From Theristus sp. LFF4_11 (Eukaryota; Nematoda; Chromadorea; Monhysterida; Xyalidae), in NCBI GenBank assembly GCA_030248135.1, contig JASANC010002757.1, positions 1 through 64,000 of the forward strand: a stretch of DNA of 64,000 nt. The letters are read 5' to 3'. The notes beneath the pieces were generated by a model. That model was given only the letters and a program-made list of their open reading frames with translations, made no database searches and was not told the DNA's origin. The position numbers were made by a program, and so were the translations under genes. Of the stretch, positions 22,527-35,200 are shown in pieces (position 1 is the stretch's first letter; the number at the start of each line of letters is the position of its first letter).

Positions 22527-23220
22527 AAAAATACAAAAATCGTCATTTTTGTTTTTTAAAGAAAATTAAAAAAAAAATTGAAAATCAAAGTTGTATCAAT
22601 CAGGAAGTCCGAAGAACCACAGTGTTGGTCCGAGACACGATTTTATCGAGATGAGACGACTTTTACATCTTGTGCAGATAGCGGAACTTTTTAGATTTTG
22701 TTTTGGTGACCTCAGCTACCCCTTTTCCAAACCGATATCATGCATCTTCTTGCGTTTTGACCCTGAAAAAAGCCACTAATTCTGCTCAATCTAAACTAAA
22801 AAAAGTTACTGACTTGAAATTCGATCAATTATGACGAAGACGCCACGACACTGCATGAAACAGCAACCAAACAAAGTAGCACTTGCAGACGGTGCAGCCC
22901 GGACGCTCCAGAATTCAGATTGTGAGGCGAATTGTTACCTCATCTGCATTGGAAATGGTAAGCCAACTTTTGCGATGCTCAAAAACTTCATCCCAGAAGC
23001 TGCTGAAGCCAAAAATCAGTTGGTAAAACGGTTTAATTTCGACTGCTGACGGTTTTACAAGGTAATGTCAAAAAAATTTTTGATGAACTTTCGAAAAAGT
23101 GCCAAAAATGAGGTTTTTAGAAAATATTAGAGGAACATTTCAAAAAAATCGACATTTCTGTTGTTGTTTTTCTGTTTAGTTTTTTAAACAAAAATTTTAG
23201 TTTTTGTTTAACAACCCTAA
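22527..23220. mobile_element. hAT-type MITE, old copy
   Basis: Starts 'agggttgttaaa' and ends 'tttaacaacccta'. The interior matches the copies at 47476-48183 and 51499-52221 ('cagctaccccttttccaaac', 'atcagttggtaaaacgg'). Flanking 8-mers no longer match, so it is an older insertion. It ends only ~28 bp before the start codon at 23249. Confidence 0.8.
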
Positions 23221-23248
23221 ATGTGTGTTTACTGTTCAGACATTCAAA

Positions 23249-26200
23249 ATGTTCAGTGAAGCCCACGTGATCATTTCAATGCTACTGATCCACGACTGCT
23301 TGGCAGTTAATAATGGTAAACGAATGTTTTTGCTCAGGCTACATTTTGTACACTAAAAACTCGTTCACTACGTTTTCGTCGTTAACGATACAGCAAACCA
23401 GTATTTCAACACCTTTTACAATAAATAGTATAGCACACAATTTCAAGTTTCGTATGACTCTTTTTCGGATCCGAGATTTCCAATGGCTAGCATGTAAATG
23501 TTGCAAAAACCACCAAAAACAAATGTCGATAGTGACGCCGCGTTTTTTAGTTACACATTTCCACATGAAACGCAAACGGCAACGTGTCAACAGATCCCAT
23601 TCCACCTATTCTTTAAAACTGCAGCACCACAAACATTCGAACAAACAAACATGAAGAAAAGAAACATTCGAAATCTTTGCAGAACCTGGAGGAATGTGCG
23701 ACCCGGACATGCAAGAATGCGATGGTGACTCGATGTGTGTCCGCGTGAACGACGGCACTGGTCTAAGCGCCGGCATCTGGCCTCAGTTTCAAAAAATCGC
23801 CACCCGTTTTCTCCGCTTTTGACTTTTTTCCAAACTGAAATGTCCACCCGTCGACACAATTTTCTGAATAATCAGTAAAAAGTTGCGTGAACCAATAGTC
23901 ATCAGTGACAATAGACGCAAACAAAGCCACCACAAAAGTCGTGTGTGTGTCCGACCCGACTCCCAGTCCCCCAGAAGCCGCCAGTTTACTTCCTGGTTCC
24001 CCAAAAACATCTTCACCAGAAATCACACACACGCAAAAATAATGCACACACGTTGGTGCACATGTTCGTGCACACGATCTGCAGGCGCAAAAGCGGGCGC
24101 TCAAAGTAAAAGCGCAGCCTTTTTTCTTCGGAAAACAAACACAGAACAACAGTTTGCTGCTGCTGTGACAGTTGAAGTGAATGAGAATCGATATAAGTGC
24201 ACGGGTTTGTGCCATCTGCATCAATAGGTGCACAAACATGTGCATTGTGTGTCTGCCGTGAGGCATTTTTTACCAATATTAGCATCGGTCACATGGGCAT
24301 CCGGAGTCCTGACTGCGATGTCTGTATGACGTTTCAACTCTCCAGCCCTCAACCCCCCCTGTCCCCGTTGGTTTTCTGGAAACGTTTGGCGCACCCAAGT
24401 TTCTGTGACAGTGACGGCGACGGCGTCTTCACCGATCGACCGGCGGAGGATCTTGGCGAGCAGTGCTGCGCGTCACCGGCCGTCTGCGACGCGGAAGAGC
24501 CATTCTGTCTGATTGTCTGCACTGATATGGGTGGGCACATCGTTTTTCGTTTCGGTTTTTTTATTTGCCCCGTTTCTATTTTCCATCCTATTTCATTTCT
24601 ATTTCGCAAAACAGCAGGAAAACTATGAGAAAACTGTATGAACCTGAAGAGCAAGTAGTACGGAAATCCAATCTTTCCTGCACTTTTCAATCGTGAGTCT
24701 GGTGCTCCGAAATAGAGTTTCGACGAAAGTTTTGGAAGCAGTGATGGAAATGGTAAAAAATTAGCGTAGACACCGAAAAGCATTGTTTCCAATCTATTCT
24801 GTTTAGCTATCAGAGTGGTTAGCCATAATCTTATATTTTGGTCCCGGGACTCAGTGCGTTTGCACACGAGGATAGGAAAATGATTCTCGGAATTCAAAAT
24901 TAGGTCACGGTAGACACTTCGCGGTGGCTGACGTTTTACGGGTTTAGTTCGGTTGTGGGGGGTTCCCTTAGGGCGTGGAACTTTTGTGCCTCCGGTCTTC
25001 CTGAAACGATAACACTAGCTGTCTGGCGCGTCGAACGCAATTTTATATACCGTAAAGTCTTGGTTCTTATTGCTTATAAGACCCAAAAGTGGGCGGAGTG
25101 TCACACAGCGGGACACCAAAAAAATTCAAAAGTTTGACTTTGTCGAAATCTCACCCGTTTATAAAGCCCGGACTTCGCTCTGTGAGACCTCCTCTCACTT
25201 ATAAGGTTGTCACACAAAATTCCATTTTGTTCAGAACTTTTGACAGTTCTGATTTCAAAAACACACAACACTTGATGGTTTTGAGCCCCTTTTATTCTCG
25301 AACGCGGTACTGTTATCGGACACGTTTTTAGCGTGTCCAATTTAGCCGCAACGACAACATTCTTGACAATATCAACTTATTCATGTATTGTGGATTTATT
25401 CAAACGTGTCCGGACTAACATGACGTCATTTGCTTTAAAAACGCCCGTTTATCAAAGTACAGGCACAAAAATTTCACTTTGGTGTGACTGATTCGACATT
25501 CACCATTTGTTTACGGGAAGAAATCGGCTAAACGGATAGTCTGGTTTGCTGTGAACGACAAGCGCATGTTCTGCGGCACATGACGTCATTTCAGTGGGAC
25601 ACGTTTGAAAAAATAGGCCCTACACCAAAACACACGCAACACGATATGACGATTTTGTCTGAATTCATCATCAGGTTGTACGGCCTCCTCGCAGTGCCCT
25701 GACTCCAATCCGATATGCGATATCACTGCTGGCACTTGTGGTTAGTGCAACAAAACTGTTATTACGAAATGTTTGTTCACCTCACTATGAACTGGAGTCA
25801 CTGGAGAACAGTGGAACGCCACACGCACAGACACAGAATTTAGTCAGAATCAAAGCACAATATCATTTTCAGGACCTTGCTCGTTCGATACTCAGTGCGC
25901 GACACGTGACGCCACGAAACCAATCTGCGATACGACCACCGGCGATTGCGGTATCGGTTTTTTCAAACTCAAGTGGCGATTTGCCAAAAACTTAACTCAA
26001 ACCCCGAACCGAACTTCATGAATTGCTTTCATTCGGGGAACATTCCTCTGTTTTCTCCCTTAGTGATATCACCAACGATACATGTAGGGTTACTTTTCTG
26101 TTCAGGTCCTTGCACGATGACATCGCAGTGTGCGAATCCAACTCCAATATGCTCCGGTGGTGTATGCGGTCAGTGCAACGTGGCGCAAGTGTAAAAACAC

Positions 26201-29200
26201 TTTTCACATCCTAAAAAAGCGTTAAGACTTGTTTTATCTTTGAAAGGAAAAGCAGATGCATCCGTTTTTTGCTCTTGAAAATTGATGTGAATATGAATCG
26301 ATAAGTGCACGGGTTTGTGTACCTGTATCAATAAGTGCACGAACATATGCACCAACATATGCAACATAATTCTTGATTGGATTTGGATTTGCAGTGCCCT
26401 GCACAGCGGACTCTCAGTGTCCGTCAACGGCTCCGATTTGCGACGAAGCAGCTGGCACATGCGGTAAAACGGTTTGCAAGCAGGGCGCATGGTTAAAGTG
26501 CAGTTTAAACTTTAGACACAATAAAAACAGAATGCGTAACAATGTTTTGCAGAGGTTTGCACTGGAGACGCTGTCTGCCCGGATACAATGCCAATATGCA
26601 CTGGTGGACAATGTGGTCAGTGTCAATTCTAATTCAAAACGTCAAAACAGCATAGTGAGTTTTGTTGAAAAAACTGTTTTCAGTGTCATGCACCACGGAT
26701 GACCAATGCAGAACTCGTGATAATACGAAACCGATCTGCAGTGGGGGAACATGCGGTAACTAATTACATTCGGGATTTGTTTCAAAGCGAACAATCTTTG
26801 CTGCGTATATAAAAATTTCTGTTGGTTTTTTTAGTTCCGTGCACCATGGATTCTCAGTGTCCGACTGTAACTCCCATATGCGATACTACGACTGGCATAT
26901 GCAGTGAGTTATGATTTGTGAGGTCACATAAATACACTTGTTGTGGCAATCTTTAGCATCAAAATTTTAGTGGCATGCACTGCATCGACAGAATGCCCGG
27001 ATACAACGCCAATTTGCACTGGTGGACAATGTGGTCAGTGTCATACAGATGTCAATTTTCATTCAGAATGCCAAAACACCAGTAAATTTGTACAAAAAGA
27101 TTGTTTTTAGTGTCATGCACCACGGATGCCGAGTGCAACAATCGTGATAATACGAAACCGATATGCAATGGCGGAACATGCAGTAATTAATTGCATTCGG
27201 GAATTGTTTCAAAGCGAACAATCCTCGCTGCGTACATAAAAATTTCTGTTGGTTTTTTAGTTCCGTGCAACATGGATTCTCAGTGTCCGACTGCAACTCC
27301 CATATGCGATACTACGACTGGCATGTGCAGTGAGTTATGATTTGTGAGGTTACATAAATACACTTGTTGTGGCAATCTTTGGCATCAAAATTTTAGTGGC
27401 ATGCACTGCATCGACAGAATGCCCGGATACAATGCCAATTTGCACTAATGGACAATGTGGTCAGTGTCATACAAATGTCAATTTATATTCAGAACGCCAA
27501 AACAGCAGTAAATTTCGTACAAAAAGATTGTTTTTAGTGTCATGCACCACGGATGCCGAGTGCAACAATCGTGATAATACGAAACCGATATGCAATGGCG
27601 GAACATGCAGTAATTAACTACATTCGGTATTTGTTTCAAAAACGAACAAATTCGCTGCGTACATAAAAATTTCTGTTTGTTTTTTTAGTTCCGTGCAACT
27701 TGGATTCTCAGTGTCCGACTGTAACTCCCATATGCGATACTACGACTGGCATGTGCAGTGAGTTATGATTTGTGAGGTCACATAAACACACTTGTTGTGG
27801 CAATCTTTGGCACCAAAATTTTAGTGGCATGCACTGCATCGACAGAATGCCCGGATACAATGCCAATTTGCACTAATGGACAATGTGGTCAGTGTCATAC
27901 AAATGTCAATTTATATTCAGAACGCCAAAACAGCAGTAAATTTTGTACAAAAAGATTGTTTTTAGTGTCATGCACCACGGATGCCGAGTGCAACAATCGT
28001 GATAATACGAAACCGATATGCAATGGCGGAACATGCAGTAAATAATTACATTCGGGATTTGTTTCAAAGCGAACAAATTCGCTGCGTACATAAAAATTTC
28101 TGTTTGTTTTTTTAGTTCCGTGCAACATGGATTCTCAGTGTCCGACTGTAACTCCCATATGCGATACTACGACTGGCATGTGCAGTGAGTTATGATTTGT
28201 GAGGTCACATAAACACACTTGTTGTGGCAATCTTTGGCATCAAAATTTTAGTGGCATGCACTGCATCGACAGAATGCCCGGATACAACGCCAATTTGCAC
28301 TAATGGACAATGTGGTCAGTGTCATACAAATGTCAATTTATATTCAGAACGCCACTACAGCAGTAAATTTTGTACAAAAAGATTGTTTTTAGTGTCATGC
28401 ACCACGGATGCCGAGTGCAACAATCGTGATAATACGAAACCGATCTGCAGTGGGGGAACATGCGGTAATTAATTACATTCGGGATTTGTTTCAAAGCGAA
28501 CAATCTTCGCTGCGTATATAAAAATTTCTGTTGGTTTTTTTAGTTCCGTGCACCATGGATTCTCAGTGTCCGACTGTAACTCCCATATGCGATACTACGA
28601 CTGGCATATGCAGTGAGTTATGATTTGTGAGGTCACATAAATACACTTGTTGTGGCAATCTTTAGCATCAAAATTTTAGTGGCATGCACTGCATCGACAG
28701 AATGCCCGGATACAACGCCAATTTGCACTGGTGGACAATGTGGTCAGTGTCATACAAATGTCAATTTATATTCAGAACGCCATAACAGCAGTAAATTTTG
28801 TACAAAAAGATTGTTTTTAGTGTCATGCACCACGGATGCCGAGTGCAACAATCGTGATAATACGAAACCGATATGCAATGGCGGAACATGCAGTAATTAA
28901 TTGCATTCGGGAATTGTTTCAAAGCGAACAATCCTCGCTGCGAAAAAAAAAATTTCTGTTGGTTTTTTAGTTCCGTGCAACATGGATTCTCAGTGTCCGA
29001 CTGCAACTCCCATATGCGATACTACGACTGGCATGTGCAGTGAGTTATGATTTGTGAGGTCACATAAATATACTTGTTGTGGCAATCTTTGGCACCAAAA
29101 TTTTAGTGGCATGCACTGCATCGACAGAATGCCCGGATACAATGCCAATTTGCACTAATGGACAATGTGGTCAGTGTCATACAAATGTCAATTTATATTC

Positions 29201-32200
29201 AGAGCGCCAAAACAGCAGTAAATTTTGTACAAAAAGATTGTTTTTAGTGTCATGCACCACGGATGCCGAGTGCAACAATCGTGATAACACGAAACCGATA
29301 TGCAATGGCGGAACATGCAGTAAATAATTACATTCGGGATTTGTTTCAAAGCGAACAAATTCGCTGCGTACATAAAAATTTCTGTTTGTTTTTTTAGTTC
29401 CGTGCAACATGGATTCTCAGTGTCCGACTGTAACTCCCATATGCGATACTACGACTGGCATGTGCAGTGAGTTATGATTTGTGAGGTCACATAAACACAC
29501 TTGTTGTGGCAATCTTTGGCATCAAAATTTTAGTGGCATGCACTGCATCGACAGAATGCCCGGATACAACGCCAATTTGCACTAATGGACAATGTGGTCA
29601 GTGTCATACAAATGTCAATTTATATTCAGAACGCCACTACAGCAGTAAATTTTGTACAAAAAGATTGTTTTTAGTGTCATGCACCACGGATGCCGAGTGC
29701 AACAATCGTGATAATACGAAACCGATATGCAATGGCGGAACATGCAGTAATTAATTGCATTCGGGAATTGTTTCAAAGCGAACAATCCTCGCTGCGTACA
29801 TAAAAATTTCTGTTGGTTTTTTAGTTCCGTGCAACATGGATTCTCAGTGTCCGACTGCAACTCCCATATGCGATACTACGACTGGCATGTGCAGTGAGTT
29901 ATGATTTGTGAGGTCACATAAACACACTTGTTGTGGCAATCTTTGGCACCAAAATTTTAGTGGCATGCACTGCATCGACAGAATGCCCGGATACAATGCC
30001 AATTTGCACTAATGGACAATGTGGTCAGTGTCATACAAATGTCAATTTATATTCAGAACGCCAAAACAGCAGTAAATTTTGTACAAAAAGATTGTTTTTA
30101 GTGTCATGCACCACGGATGCCGAGTGCAACAATCGTGATAATACGAAACCGATATGCAATGGCGGCACATGCAGTAAATAATTACATTCGGGATTTGTTT
30201 CAAAGCGAACAAATTCGCTGCGTACATAAAAATTTCTGTTTGTTTTTTTAGTTCCGTGCAACATGGATTCTCAGTGTCCGACTGTAACTCCCATATGCGA
30301 TACTACGACTGGCATGTGCAGTGAGTTATGATTTGTGAGGTCACATAAACACACTTGTTGTGGCAATCTTTGGCACCAAAATTTTAGTGGCATGCACTGC
30401 ATCGACAGAATGCCCGGATACAATGCCAATTTGCACTAATGGACAATGTGGTCAGTGTCATACAAATGTCAATTTATATTCAGAACGCCATAACAGCAGT
30501 AAATTTTGTACAAAAAGATTGTTTTTAGTGTCATGCACCACGGATGCCGAGTGCAACAATCGTGATAATACGAAACCGATATGCAATGGCGGAACATGCA
30601 GTAATTAATTGCATTCGGGAATTGTTTCAAAGCGAACAATCCTCGCTGCGAAAAAAAAATTTCTGTTGGTTTTTTAGTTCCGTGCAACATGGGTTCTCAG
30701 TGTCCGACTGCAACTCCCATATGCGATACTACGACTGGCATGTGCAGTGAGTTATGATTTGTGAGGTCACATAAATATACTTGTTGTGGCAATCTTTGGC
30801 ACCAAAATTTTAGTGGCATGCACTGCATCGACAGAATGCCTTGATACAACGCCAATTTGCACTAATGGACAATGTGGTCAGTGTCATACAAATGTCAATT
30901 TATATTCAGAACGCCACTACAGCAGTAAATTTTGTACAAAAAGATTGTTTTTAGTGTCATGCACCACGGATGCCGAGTGCAACAATCGTGATAATACGAA
31001 ACCGATCTGCAGTGGGGGAACATGCGGTAATTAATTACATTCGGGATTTGTTTCAAAGCGAACAATCTTCGCTGCGTATATAAAAATTTCTGTTGGTTTT
31101 TTTAGTTCCGTGCACCATGGATTCTCAGTGTCCGACTGTAACTCCCATATGCGATACTACGACTGGCATATGCAGTGAGTTATGATTTGTGAGGTCACAT
31201 AAATACACTTGTTGTGGCAATCTTTAGCATCAAAATTTTAGTGGCATGCACTGCATCGACAGAATGCCCGGATACAACGCCAATTTGCACTAATGGTCAA
31301 TGTGGTCAGTGTCATACAAATGTCAATTTATATTCAGAACGCCATAACAGCAGTAAATTTTGTACAAAAAGATTGTTTTTAGTGTCATGCACCACGGATG
31401 TCGAGTGCAACAATCGTGATAATACGAAACCGATCTGCAGTGGGGGAACATGCGGTAATTAATTACATTCGGGATTTGTTTCAAAGCGAACAATCTTCGC
31501 TGCGTATATAAAAATTTCTGTTGGTTTTTTTAGTTCCGTGCACCATGGATTCTCAGTGTCCGACTGTAACTCCCATATGCGATACTACGACTGGCATGTG
31601 CAGTGAGTTATGATTTGTGAGGTCACATAAACACACTTGTTGTGGCAATCTTTGGCATCAAAATTTTAGTGGCATGCACTGCATCGACAGAATGCCCGGA
31701 TACAACGCCAATTTGCACTAATGGACAATGTGGTCAGTGTCATACAAATGTCAATTTATGTTCAGAACGCCACTACAGCAGTAAATTTTGTACAAAAAGA
31801 TTGTTTTCAGTGACATGCACCATGGATGCTGAGTGCAACAATCGTGATGATACGAAACCGATCTGCAGTGGGGGAACATGCGGTAATAAATTACATTCGC
31901 ATCGAGATTTGTTTCAAAGCGAACAATCTTCGTTGCGTATATCAAAACTTCTGCTGGTTTTTTAGTTCCGTGCACTTTGGATTCTCAGTGTCAGACTGTA
32001 ACTCCCATATGCGATACTGCGACTGGCATGTGCAGTGAGTTATGATTTGTGAGGTCACATAAATACACTTGTGGTGGTAATCTTTGGCCTTAAAAATTTT
32101 AGTGGCATGCACTGCATCGACAGAATGCCCGGATACAACGCCAATTTGCACTGGTGGACAATGTGGTCAGTGTCATACAGATGTCAATTTACATTCAGAA

Positions 32201-35200
32201 TGCCAAAACAGCAGTAAATTTTGTACGAAAAGATTGTTTTCAGTGTCATGCACCATGGATGCTGAGTGCAACAATCGTGACAATACGAAACCGATCTGCA
32301 GTGGGGGAACATGCGGTAATTAATTAGATTCGGGATTTGTTTCAAAGCGAACAATCTTCGCTGCGAATATCAAAATTTCTGCTGGTTTTTTAGTTCCGTG
32401 CACTTTGGATTCTCAGTGTCAGACTGTCACTCCCATATGCGATACTGCGACTGGCATGTGCAGTGAGTTATGATTTGTGAGGTCACATAAATACACTTGT
32501 TGTGGCAATCTTTGGCATCAAAATTTTAGTGGCATGCACTGCATTGACAGAATGCCCCGATACAACGCCAATTTGCACTGGTGGACAATGTGGTCAGTGT
32601 CATACAGATTTCAATTTTCATTCAGAATGCCAAAACACCAGTAAATTTTGTACAAAAAGATTGCTTTCAGTGTCATGCACCATGGATGCTGAGTGCAACA
32701 ATCGTGATAATACGAAACCGATCTGCAGTGGGGGAACATGCGGTAATAAATTACATTCGCATTCGAGATTTGTTTCAAAGCGAACAATCTTCGTTGCGTA
32801 TATCAAACAGTATAATTGTTAACCATAAAAACAAAGTTGCAGAGGTTGAATTTTTGAGTAACTAGTTACGAATGTATGTTGTTTAGACATTCGTAATTAG
32901 TTACTCAAAAACTGAATTTCTGCAAATCGTGAATTTGTTACTATTTTTCCTGATGTTACTGAATGCTGTACCTTTCGTTCGTCACTAAGGTTTTATTATT
33001 TCAGCGCCCTGTTCGTTGCCGCAGTGCCCGAGCACCATGCCAGTGTGCAACGTGGACGGTACATGCGGTTAGTTATCAGATATTTTGGTTTCTTTTCTGT
33101 CTGTCACACCGTTGCCTCTGTGACGACTTGTTGATCAGGGAAATACAATTGCATTCCACAGGGTGAAAAGGTGAAAACAAAAGAAACACTACGAATACAA
33201 AAAATTGCTGTCCACGCCTCCCCTTTGTATCACAAAAGTAAAAAAAACAATAGTTATTGTATTTCGTTCACTTTCATTGTATTTTACCGTAAATCTGCAG
33301 GAGGCTGCATAAGTTCGACTGATTGTCCTGAAGCGCAACCGATTTGCAATACTGGCACCGGAGTTTGTGGTAAAACGAATCAGGACTAACAATATTGACA
33401 CTTGGACTTGTTATTGGACTGAAAGAAATTTCTGTTACTACAGGGTTGCACAGAAGTAGGACCGGTCACACGATTTTGAAGTGGTATTAAAGCACGCCAA
33501 CTGTAACTACTCAATAGGTTTTTTATTAATGTTAATGTGCATTAACTAATTAATGTTAAAGAAGCGTTAGGACGATGGTTGCGGTCGACAGTGGAAGCTT
33601 TATCAGACGCTATCTGACTCCAAAACAACACCCCAAATCACACAAAAACGGCATTTATATACGAACGGAATCACCAATTATCTGCTAATTATCTACCTTA
33701 ATCACCTATTATCTACTTTTCCCCCCTTAAAGCGGAAAAAAGGCACAACACAAGCTTGAACATAAAGTTCCAGTTTCAATATCAATTCAATAATCACACT
33801 GAAGAACGAATCCGCCATCGACGAACGACTTCCTTGAATTCAGCACATTGATGAACATCGCCGTTGATTGACTTCCGAACTCGCTCATCCACTGAACATC
33901 GTCGTCGAATGCCTCGAACAATCGCCTCAACGAAGGATTCCTCAGCTGTCCAACATTTTCTGGTTGCACCTGTTTCTTTCCCCTGACAACAATTTTCGAA
34001 CGACGTTTTCCTCCAATCTTTGATCAACACTTTTTTATATGACGATTGGTGCTTAATTCGTTGTTTCCGTTCGGGAACATTTGAGGCAACATCCGCTGAA
34101 CTGATTCCTTGTTTCTTGACGGGTCATCTCCTCGCTGACATTGATTTGTCACTTTGTACTGGAACGCGTGGGACAACAACGTCAATCCAATGAACGTCAT
34201 CGCGAAAAGAATCCAAAACTTCTTGAACAGGAAAGTTGCACAGCAAAAATGCGACATCCGAATGTTCTGGTTATTTTCAGTTTCTGCCGATTTTCTCTTT
34301 GAGCTCTGACTTTCTGGCCTGTTCTGTTTTCGTGTGTTTCCATTCTTTGACGAACAGCGCATTCGACGCAAACACAATGGCTCGCACGATTTCTTGCTCT
34401 TTATAAGTCGCAATTCTTTGTTGTTCTTTGTTGTGACTTTGATCGCGAGTTTTTTCAATTTATTTCAGCCAATTATCACATCAATATCGTCGTCCAAATC
34501 ATCCGTGACTGAAAACTGACACCAATGAATCATTTGTCCAATGAAACGTTGCACGGTATGTGCCTTCCACTCGTACCGGCGTGCCGTTCACTGCTCGCAT
34601 TGTGTGCCCGTTGGTTGCATCGATCTTGAATCACGCTCCACTGCGTATTTCTTTGAAAGACGCATTCCATCGGAACCTGTGTCAACACAATAGTGTTGAA
34701 CAACTTCGTATTCCAGGATCGGACGTTCGAACTCTCCGTTATCCAATTCAAGCGGAGGAAACAAAACGTTGGTTACCTTCAAAATACCAACTTTTTGCTG
34801 TGGCTGTGCTGATTCAACATTTACGTTTTCTTTCGGCTGGAACTGCTGACGGCTTGTGCTTTGCCGATTTTTTCATTCTGGCTGGTGTTGCGTCAATTTA
34901 GCATTTGGCTGAACGATCGCTGTCCACACGAATCGTAGTGTACTTCGTTGTGGTATGGCAGATTACGTCGTTGCCAATTCGAGCGGCAGTGCGCTTCATG
35001 GTTGTACGGCCCATTTTCATACGAGCTTGAATTTGAACTCCATCGGCTGTACTGATTCTCTCTGAATCTGTTTCTGTTCACAAAACCCAATTCACTGGAT
35101 GGGGCATACGTTCGCTCTAGATAAGCCAGTGTCTCGGACAGACTGCTGCGCACATACTCCGGCTGCCGATCATAAACATTCCTGGCATAATAGGACAAGC

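Noticed and set aside
26553..32750. CRISPR-like or satellite array
   Set aside because: Units are 427 bp with coding exons and splice sites in a eukaryotic gene, not short repeats with spacers.
34530..34782. Retroviral-type protease (VDTGSD motif)
   Set aside because: Only the DTG-like triplet is present. The flanking hydrophobic pattern and flap expected of a retropepsin are missing, and the frame is 64 codons.
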